Below, one piece after another: positions 44,607-51,476 of a stretch of DNA of 57,546 nt. Numbering within the stretch: the stretch's first letter is position 1; the number at the start of each line of letters is the position of its first letter. The stretch comes from Phenylobacterium sp. (GTDB lineage: Bacteria > Pseudomonadota > Alphaproteobacteria > Caulobacterales > Caulobacteraceae). Below the pieces are notes generated by a model. It searched no databases. It was not told the DNA's origin and was given only the letters and a program-made list of their open reading frames with translations. Where the stretch lies: positions 1-57,546 of the forward strand of contig NZ_JAICYI010000015.1 of assembly GCF_025934275.1 (NCBI RefSeq). The letters run 5' to 3'. Both the position numbers and the translations under genes were made by a program.

Positions 44607-45532
44607 GCGATGAGCCGCGCCGTGCGGGCTTCGTCGCCATCATCGGCGCCCCCAACGCCGGCAAGTCGACCCTCACCAACCGGCTGGTCGGCGCCAAGGT
44701 GTCGATCGTCACCCAGAAGGTGCAGACCACCCGGTTCCCGATCCGCGGCGTGGCGATCGAGGGCGCCGCGCAGATCGTGCTCGTCGACACCCCGGGCATC
44801 TTTCAGCCGCGCCGCCGGCTCGACCGGGCCATGGTGCGCGCCGCCTGGGGCCGGGCCGAGGAGGCCGACGCCGTGGTTCACCTGGTCGACGCCGCCGCCG
44901 AGCTCGGCCAGAGCCCCGCCGACCGGCGCGCCCAGGCCGATGTCGAAGCCATTATCGAGGGCCTCAAGCGGGCGGGCCGTGCGGCCATCCTGGCGCTCAA
45001 CAAGGTGGAGGGCGTCAAGCGCGAGGCGCTTCTGGAGATTTCCAAAAGGCTTTTCGATACCGGCGTCTATGGCGAGGTCTTCATGATATCCGCCAAGACC
45101 GGGTCCGGCGTCGCCGACCTGAAGCGGCGTCTGGCCTCGCTGATGCCCGAGGCGCCCTGGTTCTATCCGGAGGACCAGACCGCCGACCTGCCCGCCCGTC
45201 TGATGGCCGCCGAGATCACCCGCGAAAAGCTCTACCTCCGCCTCCACGAAGAGCTGCCCTACGCGGCGGCCGTGGAGACCACGAAGTTCGAGGAGAAGAC
45301 CGATGGCTCGGCGCGCATCGAGCAGACCATTTTCGTGCAGCGCGAGAGCCAGCGTCCGATCGTGCTCGGCAAGCATGGCCAGACGCTGAAATGGATCGGC
45401 CAGCACGCCCGCCAGGAGCTGGGCGAGCTTCTCGGCCATCCCGTTCACCTCTTCCTCCATGTCGAGGTCGACGAGGCCTGGCCCGAACGCCGCGAGCGCT
45501 ACGCGGACCTGGGGCTCGATTTCGATGTCTGA
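44603..45532 (+). CDS. era: GTPase Era
   Basis: 309 residues. Era helps 30S ribosome assembly. The GTPase domain has G1 GAPNAGKST (15-23), the switch region KVQTTRFPIRG, G3 DTPG (62-65) and G4 at 133-136. G4 reads NKVE, where NKxD is normal. G5 is SAKTGSG. The C-terminal KH domain includes EITREKLYLRLHEELPYAAAVETT and the nucleotide-binding loop IVLGKHGQTLKWIGQHARQEL. It is translationally coupled to rnc. Confidence 0.96.
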   Translation: MSDEPRRAGFVAIIGAPNAGKSTLTNRLVGAKVSIVTQKVQTTRFPIRGVAIEGAAQIVLVDTPGIFQPRRRLDRAMVRAAWGRAEEADAVVHLVDAAAELGQSPADRRAQADVEAIIEGLKRAGRAAILALNKVEGVKREALLEISKRLFDTGVYGEVFMISAKTGSGVADLKRRLASLMPEAPWFYPEDQTADLPARLMAAEITREKLYLRLHEELPYAAAVETTKFEEKTDGSARIEQTIFVQRESQRPIVLGKHGQTLKWIGQHARQELGELLGHPVHLFLHVEVDEAWPERRERYADLGLDFDV

Positions 45533-45617
45533 CCTTTACCTGTCCTCCCGGACTGCGCGCAGCGCCTCGCTGGGACCCTCAGCGCCCGATCGCGGTAAGC
45601 GCGCACAGCGGCCGAGC

Positions 45618-46151
45618 ATGCGCCTCCTGTGGAGGCATCCGACGCCGTGGGTCGCGGCTCTCCGCTTCGCCGCGGCCGGGATGACGCTGAGCGGAGTCCT
45701 CGCCAACCCGGCGCCCGCCCAGACCCCCGATGAAGCCGCGGCCGCCGCGACCCTCGACGCGTTCCACGCCGCAGCGGCGCGTTCCGATTTCAACGGCTAC
45801 TTCGACCTCTTCACGCCCGACGGGGTGTTCATCGGCACCGACGCCCACGAACGTTGGACCGTGCCGCAGTTCAAGGCCTACGCGAAAGCCTCCTTCGCGG
45901 CCGGCAAGGGTTGGGTCTACACGCCCCGCTCGCGCCACCTGACGCTGGCGCGCATTCCCTGCCGCTGCGTCGCGTACTTCGACGAAATTCTGGAGTCGAA
46001 GTCGTACGGGTCCAGCCGCGGCACCGGCGTGCTCCTGAAGACCCTGAACGGCTGGAAGGTCGCGCAGTACGCCCTCACGTTCCCGATCCCCAACGATCTG
46101 GCCAAGGACATGACCGACCGGATCAAGGCTTACGAGGGGAAGAAGAAGTAA
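45618..46151 (+). CDS. Secreted NTF2/SnoaL-like protein
   Basis: 177 residues from the ATG at 45618; the frame is open back into era but the coding signal starts here. A signal peptide (VAALRFAAAGMTLSGVLANPAPAQ) precedes an NTF2-like fold: ATLDAFHAAAARSDFNGYFDLFTPDGVFIGTDAHERWTVPQFKAYA, then YGSSRGTGVLLKTLNGWKVAQYALTFPIPNDL. The FIGTDAxERW pattern is typical of SnoaL-3-type proteins. It lies between era and recO. It is the second secreted NTF2-like protein in the window. Confidence 0.85.
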   Translation: MRLLWRHPTPWVAALRFAAAGMTLSGVLANPAPAQTPDEAAAAATLDAFHAAAARSDFNGYFDLFTPDGVFIGTDAHERWTVPQFKAYAKASFAAGKGWVYTPRSRHLTLARIPCRCVAYFDEILESKSYGSSRGTGVLLKTLNGWKVAQYALTFPIPNDLAKDMTDRIKAYEGKKK

Positions 46152-46216
46152 GGACCCGCCGCGAGGGTCGAGATGGTCGGTCGGCCATCCGCGCAATCCG
46201 TGAAACAATCGCCCGC

Positions 46217-46948
46217 ATGGAATTCGAGGACGAGGCGTTCGTGCTCGCAGCCCGCGCGCACGGCGAGACCGGGGCGGTGGTGGAGCTGCTGACCGCCCGG
46301 CATGGCCGCTACGCCGCGCATGTCGCCGGCGGCGCTTCGAAGCGCATGCGCCCCTTCCTGCAGGCCGGAGCCCCCGTGCTAGCGCGCTTCCGTGCGCGGA
46401 CGCCCGAGCAACTCGGCTCCGCCGTCCTGGAGCCGCAAGGGGAGGGGCCCGCGGCGCTGTTCGACGACGCCCTGGCGCTGGCCGGGCTCTCCGCCGCCGC
46501 CGCCGTGGCGGCGGGCGCCCTGCCCGAGCGCGAGCCGCATCCGGGCGCCTACCTGGCCTTCCAGGCGCTTTCGCAAGCGCTGGCCGAACCGGATATCTGG
46601 CCGGCCGTCTTCGTCCGCTTCGAGGCCGGCCTGCTGGAGGAGCTGGGCTTCGCGCTCGATCTTTCCAAATGCGCCGTGACCGGCCAGGCGGACGACCTGG
46701 TCTACCTCAGCCCCCGCACGGGCCGCGCGGTGTCCAGGGGCGCCGGTGAGCCGTACAAGGATCGCCTCCTGCCGCTGCCGCCGTTCCTGCTGTCGGCCCA
46801 GTCGCGGCTCGAGGCCGGCGATGTCGCCGCCGGGCTCGCCCTCACCGCGCACTTTCTCGCCGCGTTCATCTTCAACCCGATGGACCGCCCTCTGCCCCCG
46901 GCGCGCCTCTGGCTCGTCGACCGGCTGCGGGAGGCGGGGAGGCTTTAG
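46217..46948 (+). CDS. recO: DNA repair protein RecO
   Basis: 243 residues. RecO loads RecA with RecR at gapped DNA. The N-terminal OB fold begins EDEAFVLAARAHGETGAVVELLTARHGRYAAHVAGGASKR; the helical domain ends with FIFNPMDRPLPPARLWLVDRLR. The zinc-finger cysteines of some family members are not present. The start is placed at MEFEDEAF, where homology begins. Its stop interlocks with that of the M56 peptidase gene (TTAG). Confidence 0.95.
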   Translation: MEFEDEAFVLAARAHGETGAVVELLTARHGRYAAHVAGGASKRMRPFLQAGAPVLARFRARTPEQLGSAVLEPQGEGPAALFDDALALAGLSAAAAVAAGALPEREPHPGAYLAFQALSQALAEPDIWPAVFVRFEAGLLEELGFALDLSKCAVTGQADDLVYLSPRTGRAVSRGAGEPYKDRLLPLPPFLLSAQSRLEAGDVAAGLALTAHFLAAFIFNPMDRPLPPARLWLVDRLREAGRL

Positions 46949-48168
46949 CTCGCGCGCGGCGGAGCCGGCGGCGTCGGAATGCGGAATTTGATCGGGATGC
47001 GCACCACGCCCCCGGCCACCGGTTGGCCGTCGCGGCTCATCGGCTTCATCTTGAACCGCTCGGAGAGCTTCAGCGCCGCCTCGCCGAAGCCCGCCCCGCG
47101 AGGATCCTCGGCAAGCACCTTGCAATGGATCAGCAGACCATCGCGCGCGACCCCGCACTCGATCGTCGCGCGTCCGCCCAGCCCGGACTTCCCGGCCGCG
47201 CGCGGATAGACGTCGGTGAGGTCGGAGGGGACCGGCTTCGTCGCCCAATCCGGCTTGGTTACGATGTGCCGCGCCTTGGCGCTCGCGGCCCACGCGCCGC
47301 TTCCGGCGGCCACGGCCAGCAGGACGGCGACGGCGAGGCCGGCGCGGCGCTCGCCGAGCGCCGGCAGGGGAGACTTCAGCATGGCGATCCTCTCCTTCAG
47401 GGGATGCTGGCCCTTGGCCGGCCAGTGGCAGCCGAGCGGCAGGGCCTGTTGCGCGAGCTGGGTCTTCAGGAGCAGTTCGCCGTAGAGCTGGCGCGCGCTC
47501 GGGAACCTGCCGATCACCGCTGCGTCGCAGGCGAGCTCCTGGTCGACGCGCATGAGGCGGACGCCCAGGTGGGCGAGCGGGTTGAACCAGCCCAGGCACT
47601 GGACCGCGCAGGCCGCGGCGTTGACCAAGGCGTCGCCGCTGGCGAGGTGGGCCCGCTCGTGCGTCAGGATCAGCGTCTGCTCCACCCGGCCGTAGCGCCT
47701 GTCGAAATCCGCCGGTGTGACGATCTGCGGCCTGAACGCGCCGATCAGGGCCGGGCCCGCGACGGCCCGCTCGGCGCGCAGCACGCCGCCTTCGCCGGCC
47801 ACCGCCGTCAGCCGCCCGAGGCTCTTCAGGAACGCGGCCTGGCGCCTGGCCAGCATCATAACTGACGTGACCACGCCCAGCCCCCAGATCGTGACGAGGG
47901 CCGTGGCCCAGAGGTCCTGCGCAGCCGAGGAGGGCAGGGCCCGCGCCGCGGCCCTGCCGGCATTGGCGACGAACGGCGCGATGGCATCGCCGGTCCGGTG
48001 CGGGATCAGCACGGCGAGCGCAGCGAGGGGCGGGGCGATCCACAAGGCATAGACCGCCCGCGCGCCGAACCTCGGCCGCATCGGCCGGCGGAACGGCAGG
48101 ATGGCGACGACCGCGAGGCCCGCGGCGAGATTGGCGGCCGCGACCGCCATCAACAGATCGCGCATCAT
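46945..48168 (-). CDS. M56 (BlaR1-type) metallopeptidase with C-terminal TonB-like domain
   Basis: 407 residues. Membrane helices lie near 5-25, 38-56, 85-107 and 272-290. The zinc motif LTHERAHLASGD (H170, E171, H174) is HExxH-like. MRVDQELACDAAVIGRFP holds the third ligand region. Residues about 300-400 (YPRAAGKSGLGGRATIECGVARDGLLIHCKVLAEDPRGAGFGEAALKL) form a TonB C-terminal-like domain in the periplasm, with a cysteine pair. In BlaR1 a sensor domain is there and the protease cuts BlaI; here the TonB-like domain takes its place. Coupled to blaI by ATGA. Confidence 0.92.
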   Translation of the reverse strand: MMRDLLMAVAAANLAAGLAVVAILPFRRPMRPRFGARAVYALWIAPPLAALAVLIPHRTGDAIAPFVANAGRAAARALPSSAAQDLWATALVTIWGLGVVTSVMMLARRQAAFLKSLGRLTAVAGEGGVLRAERAVAGPALIGAFRPQIVTPADFDRRYGRVEQTLILTHERAHLASGDALVNAAACAVQCLGWFNPLAHLGVRLMRVDQELACDAAVIGRFPSARQLYGELLLKTQLAQQALPLGCHWPAKGQHPLKERIAMLKSPLPALGERRAGLAVAVLLAVAAGSGAWAASAKARHIVTKPDWATKPVPSDLTDVYPRAAGKSGLGGRATIECGVARDGLLIHCKVLAEDPRGAGFGEAALKLSERFKMKPMSRDGQPVAGGVVRIPIKFRIPTPPAPPRAS

Positions 48169-48527
48169 GGGTCGAGCTCCCCGATCAGCTTTTTCAGCTC
48201 GGCAATGTCCTCGGCAGAAAGTTTGCGGTTCTTCGAGAAATGACTGACCAGCGGCGCCACGCGCCCGTCGAACAGCCGGTCAAGGAGGCCCTGGCTCTCC
48301 GACGCCACATAGGCCTCGCGCGCCAGCATCGGGCGGTAGAGGTAGCGCCGCCCGTCCTTCTCGGCGGCGATTGCGCCTTTCGTCAGGAGCCGGTTGATCA
48401 GGGTCTTCACGGTGCCGTCGGACCAGCCCTGGCCCTCGGCCACCTCGTCCATGATCTCCTCGGCGGTGAGCGGCGCCCGTCGCCACAAGGCTTCCATGAT
48501 GACGCTCTCGGCGGCGCTGACCTTCAT
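48165..48527 (-). CDS. BlaI/MecI-family transcriptional repressor
   Basis: 120 residues. The winged helix is MKVSAAESVIMEALWRRAPLTAEEIMDEVAEGQGWSDGTVKTLINRLLTKGAIAAEKDGRRYLYRP, and the dimerisation part is AREAYVASESQGLLDRLFDGRVAPLVSHFS. It should repress its own operon until cleaved by the M56 protease. Two perfect palindromes lie directly upstream and overlap its ribosome binding site (GGAGG eight bases before the ATG). Confidence 0.94.
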   Translation of the reverse strand: MKVSAAESVIMEALWRRAPLTAEEIMDEVAEGQGWSDGTVKTLINRLLTKGAIAAEKDGRRYLYRPMLAREAYVASESQGLLDRLFDGRVAPLVSHFSKNRKLSAEDIAELKKLIGELDP

Positions 48528-48531
48528 GAAT

Positions 48532-48571
48532 GTTTACCTCCGTAAACGTCCGAATGTTTACGCGTGTAAAC
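48532..48571. promoter_or_regulatory. Tandem BlaI-type operator palindromes
   Basis: Two copies of GTTTAC-N4-GTAAAC: 48532-48547 and 48556-48571, 24 bp centre to centre, about two helical turns. On the minus strand the first reads GTTTAC-GGAG-GTAAAC, so its spacer contains the Shine-Dalgarno of the repressor gene. The sites start 4 bases before the ATG. Confidence 0.8.
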
Positions 48572-48621
48572 GTTAGAGTCAAGCCCTTCCGCGGCGGAGC
48601 CGGCCTACGCAGCGGCCGATT

Positions 48622-50112
48622 TCAGCGCGGGTCGTAGCGGCCGTCGCGGGCCAGGTTGCCGAACTTGGTGAGGTCCTCGTTGAAGGACAACTTGACGGTG
48701 CCGATCGGGCCGTGGCGCTGCTTGCCGATGATGATCTCGGCGAGGCCCTTCACCTGATCCATCTGCTCCTGCCACTTGAAGTGCTCTTCGCTGCCTTCGC
48801 GCGGCTCGAGGCGGCTCAGGTAGTAGCTCTCGCGATAGATGAACATCACCATGTCGGCGTCCTGCTCGATCGAGCCGGATTCCCGCAGGTCGGCGAGCTG
48901 GGGCTTCTTGTCCTCGCGGTTCTCCACCTGCCGCGACAGCTGAGCCAGGGCGATCACCGGGATCGCCAGCTCCTTGGCGAGCGCCTTCAGGCCCTGGGTG
49001 ATGGCCGAGACCTCCTGCACCCGGTTCTCCTGCCGGCTGGCCAGACCCATGGTGATGAGCTGCAGGTAGTCGACGATCAAGAGGTCGAGCCCGACGGTGC
49101 GCTTCAGACGCCGGGCGCGCGCGGCGAGCTTGGCCAGGGTGATGCCGCCGGTGTCGTCGATGTAGAACGGGGCGTCCTGGATCTCGAGGGCGGCGTCGCG
49201 GACGCGACCGAACTCGGAGGCGTCGATCTCGCCCTTGCGCAGCCGGTCGCCGGAGACGCCCGAGACCTCCGCCAGCATGCGCATGGCCAGCTGATCGGCG
49301 CTCATTTCCAGCGAGAAGAACGCCACCACGCCGCCGCGCACGGTCTTCTTCGAGCCGTCAGGCTGGGGCTCCCAGGCATAGTTGCGCGCGACGTCGAAGC
49401 CGATGTTGGCCGCCAGCGACGACTTGCCCATGGAGGGGCGGGCGGCGATGACGACCAGGTCGGAGGGGTGCAGCCCGCCGATCTTGGAATCGAGGTCGAT
49501 CAGGCCGGTGGAGAGGCCGGCCAGGCCGCCGTCGCGGCTGTGCGCCTCGGCCGCCATGGTGACCGCGCCGTGCAGCGCCTCGGCGAACGAGACGAAGCCC
49601 TGCGAGACGCCGCCGGTCTCGGCGAGCGCATATAACTGCTGCTCGGCCTGCTCGATCTGCTCCTTGGCGTCGAGCTCCGGATCGCCGTTGGCGGCCAGGG
49701 TGGAGATCTCGCCGCCGATGCGGATCAGGTCGCGGCGCAGCGCCAGGTCGTAGACGGCGCGGGCGTAATCCGGCGCATTGGCGGCCGGTGGGGCGCGGTC
49801 GACAAGGTCGGCCAGGTAGCGGACGCCGCCGAGCTCCTCGAACCCGGGGTCGCGGGCGAACTGCTCGGCGATCAGGATCGGCTCGGCGAGCTGGCCCTTG
49901 CGGATGTGCGCCTCGACCGTCTCGAACAGCCGCTGATGGAAAGGCTCGTAGAAGTGCCGCCCCTGCAGGTTGTCGCCGATCCGCTCGAAGGCGGCGTTGT
50001 CGTAGAGCAGCGCGCCGAGCAACGCCTGCTCGGCCTCGACGTTGGCCGGCGCGTGCGGGATGTCGACATCGTTGGAGACGGGGCGGAGATCGAGCGCCGG
50101 GACGATGGCCAT
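48622..50112 (-). CDS. dnaB: Replicative DNA helicase DnaB
   Basis: 496 residues. DnaB unwinds the fork. The N-terminal domain (PANVEAEQALLGALLYDN) binds primase; Walker A is ARPSMGKSS near 224-232, the Walker B region is LLIVDYLQLI, and the C-terminal signatures are AQLSRQVENREDKKPQLADLRESGSIEQDADMVMFIYR and EIIIGKQRHGPIGTVKLSF. It is transcribed toward blaI. A pair of DnaA-box-like sites lies about 60-90 bases upstream. Confidence 0.97.
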   Translation of the reverse strand: MAIVPALDLRPVSNDVDIPHAPANVEAEQALLGALLYDNAAFERIGDNLQGRHFYEPFHQRLFETVEAHIRKGQLAEPILIAEQFARDPGFEELGGVRYLADLVDRAPPAANAPDYARAVYDLALRRDLIRIGGEISTLAANGDPELDAKEQIEQAEQQLYALAETGGVSQGFVSFAEALHGAVTMAAEAHSRDGGLAGLSTGLIDLDSKIGGLHPSDLVVIAARPSMGKSSLAANIGFDVARNYAWEPQPDGSKKTVRGGVVAFFSLEMSADQLAMRMLAEVSGVSGDRLRKGEIDASEFGRVRDAALEIQDAPFYIDDTGGITLAKLAARARRLKRTVGLDLLIVDYLQLITMGLASRQENRVQEVSAITQGLKALAKELAIPVIALAQLSRQVENREDKKPQLADLRESGSIEQDADMVMFIYRESYYLSRLEPREGSEEHFKWQEQMDQVKGLAEIIIGKQRHGPIGTVKLSFNEDLTKFGNLARDGRYDPR

Positions 50113-50173
50113 GACTTACCGTTTAGCCGAAGCTTCCGACCGCTCCATGTGACAACCTCGCCGCGCGCGAAGC

Positions 50174-50203
50174 TGTCCACAGGAACGAATCAGCTGTGGA
50201 CAA
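50174..50203. promoter_or_regulatory. Inverted DnaA-box-like pair upstream of dnaB
   Basis: TGTCCACAG (50174-50182) and CTGTGGACA (50194-50202) are perfect inverted copies 11 bases apart. Read on the minus strand the second is TTGTCCACA, one base off the DnaA box TTATCCACA. It could also act as a hairpin at the end of the gene at 50255-51298, although no U-tract follows. Confidence 0.4.
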
Positions 50204-50254
50204 GCGTGAGCATGGGGCCCGACTGAAGCGGACGCAGGGTCGGAGAAGCGGCCG

Positions 50255-51298
50255 CTAGCGCCCCCGCTTGGCGGCCTCGGTCGCCGCATCGAGCCGCTTG
50301 ATCCGCGCCTCATAGAGCTCGGCCAGCCGGTCTGGGTCGGTGACGCCGTTGCGGGCGTCCGCCCAGGCGAGCTGGCGCTGGCGCAGGGTGGCGCGATCGC
50401 TGTGGGCGTCGAGCGCCCGCGCATAGGCGGCGCGAAGCTCCCGCTGCAGATGGAGCAGGCGCGCATCGCCGCAGATGGCGCGGTCGGCGGGGGTCGGCGG
50501 GTTGACGCAGGCCTTGGAGCTCGGAGCCGCAGCGGCCGACTGGACGGGTCTTGCGATCTCCGGCGCGGCGGGCTCGACGGCCGGGCCGGCGGTCTCGCTC
50601 GCCGCCGATGTGGGTGCGCTCGGAGTCGCGGCGGGGGCCGGCGGCGGCGCCGTTTCCGCGGTGGTCGGCGTGCCGGCGGTGGGCGCAGGCGGCCCAGGGA
50701 TCGGGGCGGTGTCGATCTCTGTGGTCTGAGCCGGCGGCGACGCCGGCTCCCCCGCCGCCGCCGTCGCTGCAGGGGCCGCGGCGGGTTGCGGCCGCAGGGC
50801 CGGCGCTTGCGGGAAAACCGCGGCGCCGGGTTCAGGGGCCGGCGGACGCGACTGGATCCCGAGTCCCAGCCCCATCACCAGGCCGAGCGCCACGCCGACC
50901 GAAAAGCCGAGAATGGGAAAGCCTCGGCGCTGCGGCGGTCGCGCAGAGGGCGGATCGCGGTCGGGCTTGGAGGCTCGCGGCGCCTTGCGTCGCCGCGGCG
51001 GCCGCTCATCGAGGCTCAGGGTGAGGTCCGCATCCATGGCGTCCTCGGCCGGCGCGTCGCCGGGGGCTGCGGTCGCCTCGGGCCTGACCGGGTCTCCATC
51101 GAAGGTCTCGAGCGAGTCGCCGAAATCGAGCGCGATCACCCGTGCGCGGCCGGCGGGGCTCCGCGCAGGATGGTTCCGGCGTTCCGCCATCTCCTGGAGG
51201 ATCTGGTACGACTGGGCCGCCTGGCCGCGCTGGCGGGTGGAATCAAGGAGGTCGCGGAGCTCCGCCGCGCTCAGGGTGGAAAGGTCGACGTCGGGCAT
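50255..51298 (-). CDS. Membrane-anchored Pro/Ala-rich protein with LprI-like C-terminus
   Basis: 347 residues from the ATG at 51298. An N-terminal segment (DVDLSTLSAAELRDLLDSTRQRGQAAQSYQILQEMAERR) is followed by a polar stretch, one membrane helix (GFPILGFSVGVALGLVMGLGLG, near 149-170) and a long Pro/Ala/Thr-rich stretch. The C-terminal 75 residues (CVNPPTPADRAICGDARLLHLQRELRAAYARAL...QRQLAWADARNG) resemble the LprI/DUF1311 lysozyme-inhibitor domain. The later cysteines usual there are missing. The role is unknown. Confidence 0.75.
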   Translation of the reverse strand: MPDVDLSTLSAAELRDLLDSTRQRGQAAQSYQILQEMAERRNHPARSPAGRARVIALDFGDSLETFDGDPVRPEATAAPGDAPAEDAMDADLTLSLDERPPRRRKAPRASKPDRDPPSARPPQRRGFPILGFSVGVALGLVMGLGLGIQSRPPAPEPGAAVFPQAPALRPQPAAAPAATAAAGEPASPPAQTTEIDTAPIPGPPAPTAGTPTTAETAPPPAPAATPSAPTSAASETAGPAVEPAAPEIARPVQSAAAAPSSKACVNPPTPADRAICGDARLLHLQRELRAAYARALDAHSDRATLRQRQLAWADARNGVTDPDRLAELYEARIKRLDAATEAAKRGR

Positions 51299-51423
51299 GG
51301 GCGGGTCTGGGCGATGATCTGGCCGCGTTGCAAATATCTGGCCGGCGCCCCGTCCTCCCGCCAGCGGCATCGAGTCTTAGGGGCTTGGACGGCGAAGGAA
51401 AACAGTCCGCATCGCCGCACGCG

Positions 51424-51452
51424 AAAACGGCGCGGAGATGGCCTCCGCGCCG
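51424..51452 (-). terminator. Rho-independent terminator of the TonB receptor gene
   Basis: Plus-strand CGGCGCGGAG (51428-51437) and CTCCGCGCCG (51443-51452) form a perfect 10-bp GC stem with a 5-base loop. On the minus strand it is followed by TTTT (51427-51424). It lies 25 bp after the receptor stop codon. Confidence 0.85.
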
Positions 51453-51476
51453 CTGTCGTGGATCATCGCCCAGGGC

